Notes: generated from the sequence alone by a model not told the origin. A DNA stretch of 64,000 bases from Parvularcula sp039822105 (GCA_039822105.1 JBCBMW010000016.1:16320-80319); one strand, 5' to 3'; shown: positions 34,840 to 44,149, counted from the stretch's first letter. A program made the numbers and translations.

Positions 34840-35496
34840 CTAGGCTGCGTCCGTGCCTGGGAGGGTCGTGATCGGCGTCGCTGAAGAGCCGTCATAGATC
34901 GAGTTGTCGGTGAGGGTGGTGTTCTCACCCTCAGGATCCGACGTGTGCCGACCTTCGTTGAAAACGCCAGGCTCGACATACTCACCACGATCAAGCTTTT
35001 GCAGGATGTCGCGGAAGGTCTCTGGCGTCAGGTCCTGGTAGTAGTAGTCGTTGATCTGCACCATCGGCGCGTTGCAGCAGGCGCCGAGGCACTCGACCTC
35101 AAGCCAGGAGAGATTGCCGCTCGCATTGACGGTGTTCTGAGGACCGATGATCTCTTTGCAGACATCGACCAGCTCGTTCGAGCCGCGGAGCATGCAGGGC
35201 GTCGTGCCGCAAAGCTGGACGAAGTACTTACCCACCGGCCTGAGGTTGAACATCGTGTAGAAGGTCGCGACTTCGTAGACGCGGATATAGGGCATATCGA
35301 GCTGCTTTGCGATCAGCTCCATCGCAGCAATGGAGATCCAGCCTTCTTGCTTTTGAGCCTGCCAGAGGAAGGGGATCACCGCCGAGGCCTGTCGACCTTC
35401 GGGGTATTTCTTCATCTGGGCCTCGCACCAGGCGCTGTTCTCATCATTCCAAGCAAAGCTCTCGGGTTGATTGCGCGTTGGGGTGCGGTCAGCCAT
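34840..35496 (-). CDS. nuoE: NADH-quinone oxidoreductase subunit E
   Basis: The protein has 218 residues. The thioredoxin-like [2Fe-2S] domain carries ligands in QLCGTTPC and CLGAC, with VYEVATFYTMFNLRPVGKY upstream. The last 50 residues are a flexible, acidic extension common in alphaproteobacteria. NuoE binds cluster N1a next to FMN in complex I. A small membrane protein gene lies 6 bases upstream and is probably co-transcribed. No nuoD precedes that pair: a plus-strand TonB receptor gene lies there instead. Confidence 0.95.
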   Translation of the reverse strand: MADRTPTRNQPESFAWNDENSAWCEAQMKKYPEGRQASAVIPFLWQAQKQEGWISIAAMELIAKQLDMPYIRVYEVATFYTMFNLRPVGKYFVQLCGTTPCMLRGSNELVDVCKEIIGPQNTVNASGNLSWLEVECLGACCNAPMVQINDYYYQDLTPETFRDILQKLDRGEYVEPGVFNEGRHTSDPEGENTTLTDNSIYDGSSATPITTLPGTDAA

Positions 35497-35502
35497 GGGA
35501 AA

Positions 35503-35913
35503 TCACTCTTCTGGGTTCGATCCTGCCGTATCGCCAGCAATGCCCAATTTGTCCAGCCGCTGGCGGCTTTGCGTGATGGTGCGCCGCAGGGACGCTGCGC
35601 GATAGGCGCGCAAGGGCGGACCGATCAGCGGCAGCATGGCGATTCGGTCAGAGCGAAGCACAAAGAAAGCAAAGGCCAGCGCGGGCAGCCAAGGCGGCGC
35701 ATCATCGCCTTGGCCTTCGACCCTGAAAGGCAAAATGGCCGTCACCACGACGAGGCCGAACATCAGGCCAAAAAGCCCTGCGCCGAGCACAGCCACACTT
35801 TTGCGCCCGATCAGGTGCTCTGGCTTCAACTGGAAAAAGGCGGTGCCAACGAAGAGCGAAAGGATCACGGCGAGGGCGGCGGCCTGCACCACAAGAAACT
35901 CTTGATCTGTCAT
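35503..35913 (-). CDS. Hypothetical membrane protein upstream of nuoE
   Basis: I do not recognise this 136-residue protein. It has three likely membrane helices (about residues 8-28, 40-62 and 74-88) and a basic C-terminal tail with RAASLRRTITQSRQRL. It ends 6 bases before the nuoE start, so it is probably translated from the same mRNA. Small unassigned membrane genes are common inside alphaproteobacterial nuo operons, but I cannot link this one to a known subunit. AGGGGG precedes the ATG. Confidence 0.6.
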   Translation of the reverse strand: MTDQEFLVVQAAALAVILSLFVGTAFFQLKPEHLIGRKSVAVLGAGLFGLMFGLVVVTAILPFRVEGQGDDAPPWLPALAFAFFVLRSDRIAMLPLIGPPLRAYRAASLRRTITQSRQRLDKLGIAGDTAGSNPEE

Positions 35914-36112
35914 TTGGCCCCCTGACGAACACCGGCACTCTCTTGAGGTGTGGTGTCAGGGGCGCCAGTGAAACTCAAGCGCGATATGGTAAGATGTATA
36001 CGGATCGTCTGTTTCGCTTGAGCGCGATTGTCGCCGCCATGTTTTTCCGTTAGAGAATCGCTCTGAGGGTGTAACATCTTATGTTCTTTAGCGTTTATGG
36101 GGAGAACCATAC

Positions 36113-38209
36113 GTGATTCGATGTGCCCTTTTGTCGGCAGCAGCTGCGTTATCCCTCGCTGCGCCTGCTCAGGCACAGGACGACTCACGTCAGATATTTG
36201 AGCCGAGCTATTTTGAGCGTTTCGCCCCTCAGACGGCCATCGACATGGTGCGCCGGGTGCCTGGTTTCAGCATACGGGAACAGGGCGATGACCGCGGCTT
36301 GGGGCAGGGCGGCGTCAACGTCCTGATCAATGGGGAGCGGGTGACGTCTAAGGACACAGACGCCACGGACGTGCTTTCGCGAACCCCGGTCGGTACGGTG
36401 GTGCGGATTGAGATTGCCGATGCCGCGACGCTCGGTGTCACGGGCCTCACAGGACAGGTGGCCAACGTCATCCTCGATCGCAGCTCGCTGAGCGGCGCGT
36501 GGGAGTACCAGCCAGAGTTCCGCGACGGGGCGAGACCGCGTTGGACCAACGGCACATTGTCCGTATCAGGAGAGAGAGGCGATCTCAACTACACGATCGG
36601 CTTTGACAATCGCAGCTTTCGCGGCGGTGAGCAGGGACCTGAGGACGTCTTCGACGGCAGCGGCAACCTGACCGAAGTGCGGCAGGAGAAGTTTTCCTCT
36701 CGCGGAGAAAACCCGAGCATCACCACATCGATCAACTACCCTATCAGTGAGCGGACGAGCTTGGCCTTCACCGGCTCAGCCGCGCTTTTTGGCGTTGATC
36801 GCTGGGAGTTTTCCGATGTCGCTGATGTCTCATCGCGGGATACGCTGCGGGCAGAAGATGAGTGGAACGCCGAGGGCTCGCTCGAGCTGAGCCACGATGT
36901 TGGCCCGGGCACGCTGAAGGTCATTGCCTATGACCGATTTGAACACAGCCCACTAACGACGCGCGAGCTGTTCGACACATTCGGTGAGAGCTTCGTGGTC
37001 AGCGAGTTCGCGCAAGAAATCAACGAGGGCGAGCTCATCGGCAGAACCGAGTACGCCTTTGCCCAAAAGAATGGCGTCACCTGGGAGATTGCAGGAGAAG
37101 TTGCCTTCAACTTCCTCGATTCCGAGGCAGTCTTCAGTGAGCGGGGCGGGGGCAGCGACGTCTTTGTGGTGTCCCCTGACGTGCGGGTGGAGGAGCTCCG
37201 GGAACAGATTTCTTTGACCCGCGGTTTCACGATGTGGGACAAGCTCGCGGTGCAGGCCTCGGCCGCTGGTGAATGGTCGATGATCACGGTGATCAGTGAC
37301 ACGAGCACCCGCGTGCCCGCCAACACCGCGGGTGCCACCGTTGTCTTTGACGAAGGGACGGGCACGGACTCACGAAGCTTCACTCGCCCCAAAGGGTTTG
37401 TGACCTTCGCCTATCCCGTTTCGGACCGGTTCGACCTGCGTGCGCGGTTTGAGCGCTCTGTGGGGCAGCTCTCTTTCTTTGACTTCATCAGCAACGTGAA
37501 CCTCCAGGAGCAGCGAGCGCAGGCCGGGAACACTGAGCTTGTGCCCGAGCAGTCCTGGGACGGAGAGATCGAGCTTGAGGCTGCGATCAGTGAAGAAGAG
37601 AAGGTGATCTTTCGCGTCTCCGGCCGCTTGATTGAGGACCTCGTTGACCAGGTGCCGTTCGATGTTCTCGACGACAGCGGCAATGCCGTGGACGTTATTG
37701 ACGCTGTCGGCAATCTCGATACCGCCACTTTGTGGGAAGTGGGTCTTGAGGGCACGTTGGAGACGGACCGGTGGGGTCTTGCGGGTGGACGGATCGATTT
37801 CAACGGCCTTTACCGCGATACGAATGTCGAAGATCCCACAACGCTTGAAACACGCTCGATCAGCCGCGAGCCGGACTGGGAGTACAACATCCAGTTCCGC
37901 CATGATATTCCGTCCACGCCCTATGCTTATGGCTTCGAGTTTGAGGGCGTTGAGGATGTGGTTGTCTACCGCGTCGACGAGATCGCCATCGCCAACATCC
38001 CCCAGCCTGAGACGGAGTTCTTTGTTGAGCACAAAGACCTCTACGGCATGATCCTGCGCCTGACGGTCGGGAACCTCTTGAACGTCAGCTACGAGCAGGA
38101 CCGCACCAGGTGGGAGGGGCGGCGCGAGCAGACACCGATTGATTTCATCGAAGATCGGGAGCGTACGGATGGTCGCCGTTTCACTCTGACGCTCTCCGGC
38201 ACGTTTTGA
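36113..38209 (+). CDS. TonB-dependent receptor-like outer-membrane protein
   Basis: The protein has 698 residues. A signal peptide ends AQAQ. A plug domain follows (TAIDMVRRVPGFSIREQGDD, INGERVTSKDTDATDVL...VRIEIADAATLGVTGL). From about residue 130 comes a long beta-barrel of alternating strands ending RRFTLTLSGTF, with the C-terminal Phe needed for outer-membrane insertion. No clear TonB box is seen. The ligand is unknown; this family often takes up oligosaccharides or siderophores. The GTG start has GGGGAGA upstream. It is divergent from the nuoE unit with a 199-base gap. Confidence 0.85.
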   Translation: MIRCALLSAAAALSLAAPAQAQDDSRQIFEPSYFERFAPQTAIDMVRRVPGFSIREQGDDRGLGQGGVNVLINGERVTSKDTDATDVLSRTPVGTVVRIEIADAATLGVTGLTGQVANVILDRSSLSGAWEYQPEFRDGARPRWTNGTLSVSGERGDLNYTIGFDNRSFRGGEQGPEDVFDGSGNLTEVRQEKFSSRGENPSITTSINYPISERTSLAFTGSAALFGVDRWEFSDVADVSSRDTLRAEDEWNAEGSLELSHDVGPGTLKVIAYDRFEHSPLTTRELFDTFGESFVVSEFAQEINEGELIGRTEYAFAQKNGVTWEIAGEVAFNFLDSEAVFSERGGGSDVFVVSPDVRVEELREQISLTRGFTMWDKLAVQASAAGEWSMITVISDTSTRVPANTAGATVVFDEGTGTDSRSFTRPKGFVTFAYPVSDRFDLRARFERSVGQLSFFDFISNVNLQEQRAQAGNTELVPEQSWDGEIELEAAISEEEKVIFRVSGRLIEDLVDQVPFDVLDDSGNAVDVIDAVGNLDTATLWEVGLEGTLETDRWGLAGGRIDFNGLYRDTNVEDPTTLETRSISREPDWEYNIQFRHDIPSTPYAYGFEFEGVEDVVVYRVDEIAIANIPQPETEFFVEHKDLYGMILRLTVGNLLNVSYEQDRTRWEGRREQTPIDFIEDRERTDGRRFTLTLSGTF

Positions 38210-38239
38210 TCTTGGACGCTCGGTGCTAGGCGCTCGGGC

Positions 38240-39151
38240 ATGACGACCATCATCGACGACAGAACCATGGATGCCGGCGAGAGCTTTGTGGATCGCGCGC
38301 CATCATTTGCGAGGCCCTACCTCCGCTTGATGCGGGCCGACCGGCCCATCGGCGCGTGGCTTTTGTTCTTGCCGTGCCTCTGGGGCGTGATCGCTGCCAG
38401 ACCCGACGGCATGGATGGGGGCCGGTTTTGGTGGCTGGTCATCCTCTTCTTCATCGGTTCCTTCGTCATGCGGTCAGCAGGATGTGCCTATAATGATCTC
38501 ATCGACAGGGATCTCGACGCATCGGTGGAGCGAACCAAGAACCGGCCGATCCCGTCCGGTGCGGTCACACCCAAAGAGGCCTTTGTGCTGGTGGTGGGTT
38601 TGAGCCTGATCGGGCTTGCGGTGCTGGTGCAGCTTGGCCTCGCGGCGATCATGATCGGTATCGCTTCGCTGGCGCTGGTCGCGGGCTATCCGTTCATGAA
38701 GCGCATCACCTGGTGGCCGCAGCTTTGGCTCGGTCTGACGTTCAACTGGGGTGTGCTCGTGGGCGCCGCGGCCGTCAGCGAGACTGTCCCACTGCCGGCT
38801 TTGCTCCTCTACGGCGCCGGGATCTTTTGGACCCTCGGCTATGACACGATCTACGCGCTGCAAGACATCGAGGATGACGCTCTAGCCGGTATCAAGTCGA
38901 GTGCGCGCCGGTTGGGCGGTCAGGTGGGACGCGGCGTTGCTGTCTTCTACGGCCTGACGATCGCTCTGTCGGCCGCCGCCATGGTGATCGGCGGGGCAGG
39001 GGCCTGGCTTGCGCTCCTGCTGGCGCCCGCGGCCCACTTCCTCTGGCAAGTGCGCCAGCTGGACGCCGAAAGCCCCGAACGTAACCTTCTCCTCTTCAAA
39101 TCGAATGTCTGGCCTGGAGGCATGATCGCTGCGGCGATGTTGCCGCTCTAG
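38240..39151 (+). CDS. ubiA: 4-hydroxybenzoate polyprenyltransferase
   Basis: The protein has 303 residues with about eight membrane helices. The first Asp-rich motif is NDLIDRDLDASVERTKNRPIPSG and the second is YDTIYALQDIEDD. Both bind Mg-polyprenyl diphosphate. UbiA attaches the polyprenyl tail to 4-hydroxybenzoate in ubiquinone synthesis, which supplies the acceptor of complex I encoded nearby. It begins 30 bases after the TonB receptor gene, and msrB follows after 25 bases. Confidence 0.95.
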   Translation: MTTIIDDRTMDAGESFVDRAPSFARPYLRLMRADRPIGAWLLFLPCLWGVIAARPDGMDGGRFWWLVILFFIGSFVMRSAGCAYNDLIDRDLDASVERTKNRPIPSGAVTPKEAFVLVVGLSLIGLAVLVQLGLAAIMIGIASLALVAGYPFMKRITWWPQLWLGLTFNWGVLVGAAAVSETVPLPALLLYGAGIFWTLGYDTIYALQDIEDDALAGIKSSARRLGGQVGRGVAVFYGLTIALSAAAMVIGGAGAWLALLLAPAAHFLWQVRQLDAESPERNLLLFKSNVWPGGMIAAAMLPL

Positions 39152-39176
39152 TGGACCGCGTTGAGAGGTGAACCAC

Positions 39177-39731
39177 ATGGCCCGTATGACCAAACCAGGA
39201 TCAGTGACCCGGCGCACAGCGCTTGCCGGTGCTGGCGTGGCGATTGCGCTGCCCGCTTTCGCGAACGCTCCCCGCGCGCCCATGAAGGAGAATGACGGCA
39301 TGACCCCTGTACCTGTACCGCTTGGCGAGAGCGACGTGGATTGGGATGCCATCACCGAAGACGAGTGGCGGGAACGCCTCTCTGATCCGGCTTTCCGCGT
39401 GTTGCGCAAGGAAGGCACGGAGCGTTCGGGTACGTCGCCGCTCAACAACGAAAAACGCGCCGGCGTTTTCATTTGCGCGGGCTGCTCTTTGCCATTGTTC
39501 CGGTCAGAGACGAAGTATGATAGCGGGACCGGCTGGCCGTCCTTCTTTGACTACATCGAAGGCTCGCTCGGGTTCAAAACTGACTATAAGCTGATTTATC
39601 CGCGCAAAGAATACCACTGTATCCGCTGCGGCGGCCACCAGGGCCACGTTTTCCGCGACGGCCCGCAGCCCACCGGCCTGCGGTATTGCAACAACGGCGT
39701 GGCGCTCAACTTCGTACCGGACGAGGCGTAA
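39177..39731 (+). CDS. msrB: Tat-exported peptide methionine (R)-S-oxide reductase
   Basis: The protein has 184 residues. A twin-arginine signal (VTRRTALAGAGVAIALPAFA) precedes an MsrB domain. The zinc ligands are CAGCSLPL and CIRCGGHQG, and the catalytic Cys lies in LRYCNNGVALNF. MsrB reduces the R epimer of methionine sulfoxide. Tat export implies action on oxidised periplasmic proteins. No msrA is adjacent. The ATG at 39177 is preferred, with GAGAGG 8 bases upstream. Confidence 0.92.
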   Translation: MARMTKPGSVTRRTALAGAGVAIALPAFANAPRAPMKENDGMTPVPVPLGESDVDWDAITEDEWRERLSDPAFRVLRKEGTERSGTSPLNNEKRAGVFICAGCSLPLFRSETKYDSGTGWPSFFDYIEGSLGFKTDYKLIYPRKEYHCIRCGGHQGHVFRDGPQPTGLRYCNNGVALNFVPDEA

Positions 39732-39732
39732 C

Positions 39733-40389
39733 TTACGGCGTGTTCGGAAAGCTGACAGCGCCGGTCTGGCGGTCAATTACGATGGCGTCGCGGAATGTGC
39801 CGCCATCGTCAGCCACTTTGATGGCGAAGTCGTCCGATCCTGTCAGCCCAAACTCCGCTTTGCCGGCGAAGGCTGACTGAAAAACCAGTGATGCGGTTTG
39901 GCTGCTCGCCGCTTTGTTGATCACCAGTCGCGCGTCCCCGGTTCCTGGGGTCACGTCGTCGTGGCTGACGAGCACTGCATCGGACTTCACGGTCAGGCGA
40001 TTGGTGCTGTCGGGTGAGGCGTTGATGCCTAACGTCGTCCGTTCTCGGAGCTTAGACCACGCAGTGCCGGTGTAGACGCGCAGGTCGCTTTCGTCAGCAA
40101 CGTAAGCAACCATCCCGATGATCGGTGCAAAGAACACCCATGCGCCGTCTTGGCGAACCGCGACCGTGTCTTGGTTGATACCGGCCCAGGTGGTTCCACT
40201 GCTTCCAGCAGGCAGGATATAGCCGTCGCCATCGCCCGCAGCTGCGGGTTCTACTGGCGTCGTGGCGCTTGCAACCGACAGATGGACCAGGGCGTCGAGC
40301 CGGCGAAGCCCCTCGTTCACGGTGACGTGTTTCTGCGACTGGGCCTCCGCGAGGAAGGGAAGGGACAGGCGGGTGCTTTGGTCGCTCAT
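39733..40389 (-). CDS. DUF2793 domain protein (phage/GTA tail-associated type)
   Basis: The protein has 218 residues. The front carries the DUF2793 signature: TRLSLPFLAEAQSQKHVTVNEGLRRLDALV, then GDGYILPAG, WAGINQDTVAVRQDGAWVFFAP and VYTGTAWSKL. The back half is a beta-rich repeat-like region that may be receptor-facing. DUF2793 proteins occur in prophages and near gene transfer agent genes. I recall, without certainty, that the Rhodobacter GTA tail fibre belongs here. No other phage or GTA gene is in the window. The ATG has GGAGGA upstream; an earlier frame start is weaker. Confidence 0.75.
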   Translation of the reverse strand: MSDQSTRLSLPFLAEAQSQKHVTVNEGLRRLDALVHLSVASATTPVEPAAAGDGDGYILPAGSSGTTWAGINQDTVAVRQDGAWVFFAPIIGMVAYVADESDLRVYTGTAWSKLRERTTLGINASPDSTNRLTVKSDAVLVSHDDVTPGTGDARLVINKAASSQTASLVFQSAFAGKAEFGLTGSDDFAIKVADDGGTFRDAIVIDRQTGAVSFPNTP

Positions 40390-40449
40390 CGAGGGGCTCC
40401 TCCGGCTCAGGAGGATCATGCCCCAGCTCCGGGCCGCGGGGATAAGTTC

Positions 40450-41442
40450 TTACTCGCCCGCAGGTGTCGTTGTGACCGCGGTGTAGCCAAGGCCGTCAGA
40501 CCCCTTCGCCGCGGGAAGTTTGCGCAGGATGGTGAAATCAACCGTACTGATCTCCGCCACGGTGGCCGAGCCTGTCGCCGCAGCCCAGACGACGCCGCCT
40601 TCGGGTGAAAAGAGCAGGGTCACAGGAAAACTCAACTCCTGCTCGATCAGATTGGTGGTGCCAACCTGCTGTCGCGTTGCGCGATCGTAGAACACCACCT
40701 GGCTTCTGAAGGGATAGCTGGCCGCGACGAGCGTCCCGTCGGGGCTCACCTCGACCCGGATCGGTGCATCGTCGGTTTCGATGGTGTCTAAGACTTCGAA
40801 GGTCTCAGCGTCGAACACCATGATCGAGCGTGATCTGTTGTTCCCCACCCAGATTTCTTTGCCATCGGGCGTTACGGAGATCGCCTCTGTGCCTTCCCCC
40901 GCCGCGACGTCCTGGACTTTGGAAAGCGGGTTAAGATCAATGACGGTGAACGTGCCCGATCCGATGCTGGCGGCGTAGGCGTAGTTTTGATCAGGAGACA
41001 GAGCGACCATATGCGTACCCACTTGATCAGTCTTCACCGTACCGACGATCTTCCTCCTCAGAACGTCGACCACAACCACGTCTTGGGAGACTTCTGTGGT
41101 CACGATGACTTGCGATGTGCCGGGGATCCATTTGAGGCCATGGGGTCCGCGATGATCGCCGAGAGAAATCTCGCCCATGGGTTCCGCTGTTCGGACGTCA
41201 AAAAGATGCAGCGTGTTGCCGATATACTCCTGCTCGACATAGCTGACCACCACCGCCAGCGTTCCATCTGGAGACAGAGCAATCTCATGGGGCGCTCGCC
41301 CGGTTTCGCGCCGCGCCACCTCTTCGCCCGTTGTCAGGTCAATGAAACTGACACTGTCATCAACCTTGTTGCCAACGACGAGGGTATCGGCGTGGGCAGC
41401 GGATAGGCTGGCCAGGGCGGCGGCAGTTAGGGCGACACGCAT
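40450..41442 (-). CDS. YncE-like periplasmic beta-propeller protein
   Basis: The protein has 330 residues. A short signal peptide ends SAAHA. About seven repeats of a blade motif follow, as in VVGNKVDDSVSFIDLTTGEEV, VVVVDVLRRKIVGTVK and IMVFDAETFEVLDTIE, each with a PDG(T/K) turn (SPDGTLAV, TPDGKEIWVGN). The YVTN/YncE family folds into a 7-bladed propeller, and members bind DNA or c-type cytochrome partners or have no known role. It is a single gene. Confidence 0.82.
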   Translation of the reverse strand: MRVALTAAALASLSAAHADTLVVGNKVDDSVSFIDLTTGEEVARRETGRAPHEIALSPDGTLAVVVSYVEQEYIGNTLHLFDVRTAEPMGEISLGDHRGPHGLKWIPGTSQVIVTTEVSQDVVVVDVLRRKIVGTVKTDQVGTHMVALSPDQNYAYAASIGSGTFTVIDLNPLSKVQDVAAGEGTEAISVTPDGKEIWVGNNRSRSIMVFDAETFEVLDTIETDDAPIRVEVSPDGTLVAASYPFRSQVVFYDRATRQQVGTTNLIEQELSFPVTLLFSPEGGVVWAAATGSATVAEISTVDFTILRKLPAAKGSDGLGYTAVTTTPAGE

Positions 41443-41540
41443 CGCGATCTCCTCTTGCGCGCCGCTCTTGTTCAGGCCTGGGGGCGGGGAGTCAAGCGAG
41501 CGGCGTTGAGCTCCAGGCCGCGCGGGCTATATCTTGGCTC

Positions 41541-42560
41541 GTGCTGCCGTCCGATCTCCTCCGCCCGACGCCCAAGGGGCTTTACTGTCCGCCAGGTGAC
41601 TTTTTCATCGATCCTGTGGCCGCGGTGGACCGTGCGGTGATCACCCATGGGCATGCGGATCATGCGCGGGCAGGGCACGGCGCGGTGATGGCGACCCCTG
41701 AAACCATCGCGATCATGGCCGTGCGGTACGGCGAGAACTTCACCGATAGCCGCGAGCCTTTGGCGCTAGGTGAAGTCAAAGACATCAGTGGCGTGACGGT
41801 CTGGTTCGCGCCGGCTGGCCATATCCTGGGGTCAGCCCAGGCGGTGGTTGAGTATCAAGGCCTACGGATGGTCGTCACCGGTGACTACAAGCGCCGACGT
41901 GACCCGACATGCATGCCGTTTGAGCCGGTCTCTTGCGATGTCCTGATCTCGGAGGCGACCTTTGCGCTGCCGGTCTTTCGTCATCCGGACACAGCGGGCG
42001 AGGCGCGCAAGCTGATAAGGTCCACGGAGCAGTTTCCGGAACGGGCGCATCTCGTCGGCGCCTATGCCCTGGGCAAGGCGCAGCGTCTCATCTGTCATCT
42101 CCGGGAGGAGGGGTACGATGCACCGATCTTCATTCACGGCGCGATGCAAAAGCTCTGTGATCTTTATGAGGAGCACGGAGTTGAGTTGGGGCCGCTCGAG
42201 CCTGCGACGATTGAGAAGGGCAAAGCCAGCAAGGATCGGTTCGCTGGCCGCATCGTGATTTGTCCGCCCTCGGCCATTGGCGCAACCTGGGCTCGGCGGT
42301 TTCCTGATCCACTCCCCGTCTTTGCCAGCGGTTGGATGCGGGTGCGGCAGCGCGCGAAACAGCGCGGTGTTGAGCTTCCGCTGATCATCTCTGATCACGC
42401 TGACTGGGACGAGCTGACAGAGACCGTACGCGAAGTTGATCCCGCGGAACTTTGGGTGACCCATGGCCGAGACGATGCCTTTGTGCGGTGGGCTGAGCTT
42501 GAAGGGCGTAAGGCGCGTCCTCTCCATCTTGTTGGCTATGAGGAGGAGTCCGAGGCGTGA
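41541..42560 (+). CDS. Ligase-associated DNA exonuclease (MBL/beta-CASP)
   Basis: The protein has 339 residues. It opens with the family's LRPTPKGLYCPPGDFFIDPVAAVDRAVITHGHADHAR, with the MBL metal motif HGHADH. GHILGSAQ, VTGDYKRRRDPTC and ISDHADWDEL follow, completing a metallo-beta-lactamase/beta-CASP nuclease. TIGR04122 proteins are part of a bacterial DNA repair set with ATP-dependent ligase, Lhr-type helicase and a phosphoesterase. It overlaps the ligase gene by 4 bases (GTGA), but the helicase and phosphoesterase are absent here. The GTG start is at 41541. Confidence 0.92.
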   Translation: MLPSDLLRPTPKGLYCPPGDFFIDPVAAVDRAVITHGHADHARAGHGAVMATPETIAIMAVRYGENFTDSREPLALGEVKDISGVTVWFAPAGHILGSAQAVVEYQGLRMVVTGDYKRRRDPTCMPFEPVSCDVLISEATFALPVFRHPDTAGEARKLIRSTEQFPERAHLVGAYALGKAQRLICHLREEGYDAPIFIHGAMQKLCDLYEEHGVELGPLEPATIEKGKASKDRFAGRIVICPPSAIGATWARRFPDPLPVFASGWMRVRQRAKQRGVELPLIISDHADWDELTETVREVDPAELWVTHGRDDAFVRWAELEGRKARPLHLVGYEEESEA

Positions 42561-44149
42561 ACCGGTTCGCTGAACTCCTCACCAGGCTGATCACCACGCC
42601 GGCGCGGAACGGAAAAATCCGTCTGCTGGTGGATTACCTTCGCGAGGTCCCCGATCCCGATCGGGGTTGGGCAGTGGCGGCCATCACGCGGGATCTCGAG
42701 ATCAAGGCGATCAAGAACGCGGCAATCCGATCGCTGGTCGTCTCGCGGGTTGACGAGGTGCTGTTTGATCTCAGCCGGGACTATGTCGGTGATACGGCGG
42801 AAGCGGTGTCGCTGATCTGGCCCGAGAAGCGCGGCGCCAATCGGGTGCCGACCTTGTCAGAGGTGGTGACAGAACTGAACGCCGCGTCGCGAACAGAGGC
42901 GCCGCAGATTGTGGAGCGTTGGTTTGATGCTCTTGATGCGGACGGGCGGTGGGCACTTATCAAACTCATCACCGGCGGCCTGCGCATCGGTGTGGCGGCG
43001 CGGCTGGTCAAGCTTGCGCTGGCTGAGTTCGGCGGCAAGGAGCCGCAAGAGATCGAAGAGCTGTGGCACGGCCTCTCGCCGCCTTACGAAGACCTTTTTG
43101 CATGGCTCGAAGGCCGGGCGGACAAGCCTGTCAACGCGATGAAGGCACCCTTTAGGCCGGTGATGCTCAGCCATCCGATCGAAGACGCGGATAAGGATCG
43201 GATCGACCTCTCCGCGATGACGGCGGAGTGGAAGTGGGATGGCATCCGTGTCCAGATCGTTCGCGACGGTGACGAGGCGCGGCTCTACACGCGGACTGGC
43301 GACGACATCTCGGCCACCTTTCCTGACGTGATCGAGGGCTTTCCGGTTGACGCGGCCATCGACGGCGAACTCCTCATTTTCGATCCTGAGATCCATGACC
43401 GGTTCGAGGTGCGGCCCTTCAACGACCTGCAGCAGCGACTGAACCGCAAGACAGTGACAGCGAAGATGATGAGTGGTTCGCCCGCCTTCATCCGCGCCTA
43501 TGATGTTCTTTGGGCCGAGGGTGAGGATTTGAGAACCGCGCCTCTCACGGAGAGGCGGAAGCGTCTAGAGGCGCTCATCGGCAATGGCCTGCCGCGGGTG
43601 GATCTCAGTGAACAGATGGAACCCAGCGACTGGGAGACGCTTGAGAGCTACCGCTCGTCTCCGCCTATTGAGGCGATCGAAGGCGTGATGCTGAAGGCGA
43701 AGGACAGCACCTATGTGCCCGGGCGGCCCAAGGGCCCCTGGTGGAAGTGGAAGAAGGATCCGCGCCTTGTCGATGCGGTGCTGATGTATGCCCAGCGGGG
43801 GCGGGGCAAGCGCGCGGGGTTTTACTCCGACTACACCTTTGGCTGCTGGCGGGAGGGGGAGCTCGTACCGGTGGGAAAGGCCTATCACGGCTTCACCGAT
43901 GAGGAGCTCAAAAAGATCGACAAGTTCGTCCGTGATCACACGGTCGATCGCTATGGCCCCGTGCGCGCTGTGCGGGCCGAGCGCGATTTTGGTCTGGTCT
44001 TCGAAGTGGCGTTTGAGGGGCTTCAGCGCTCGCCGCGCCACAAATCAGGTGTGGCGATGCGCTTTCCTCGGATCAACCGGCTTCGCTGGGACAAGCCGGC
44101 CAGCGAGGCCGACCAGCTGTCCGTCTTAGAAGCGATGCTCCCGGACTAA
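42557..44149 (+). CDS. ATP-dependent DNA ligase of the exonuclease-linked type
   Basis: The protein has 530 residues. An N-terminal helical domain (about 1-200) precedes the adenylation domain with motif I EWKWDGIRVQ (Lys226), DGELLIF, RAYDVLWAEG, EGVMLKAKDSTY and WWKWKKDP. An OB-fold domain closes the protein (RAVRAERDFGLVFEVAFEG). TIGR04120 ligases seal nicks in a repair pathway separate from the NAD-dependent replicative LigA. It is coupled to the exonuclease and converges with cysNC by a 4-base overlap. Confidence 0.93.
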   Translation: MNRFAELLTRLITTPARNGKIRLLVDYLREVPDPDRGWAVAAITRDLEIKAIKNAAIRSLVVSRVDEVLFDLSRDYVGDTAEAVSLIWPEKRGANRVPTLSEVVTELNAASRTEAPQIVERWFDALDADGRWALIKLITGGLRIGVAARLVKLALAEFGGKEPQEIEELWHGLSPPYEDLFAWLEGRADKPVNAMKAPFRPVMLSHPIEDADKDRIDLSAMTAEWKWDGIRVQIVRDGDEARLYTRTGDDISATFPDVIEGFPVDAAIDGELLIFDPEIHDRFEVRPFNDLQQRLNRKTVTAKMMSGSPAFIRAYDVLWAEGEDLRTAPLTERRKRLEALIGNGLPRVDLSEQMEPSDWETLESYRSSPPIEAIEGVMLKAKDSTYVPGRPKGPWWKWKKDPRLVDAVLMYAQRGRGKRAGFYSDYTFGCWREGELVPVGKAYHGFTDEELKKIDKFVRDHTVDRYGPVRAVRAERDFGLVFEVAFEGLQRSPRHKSGVAMRFPRINRLRWDKPASEADQLSVLEAMLPD

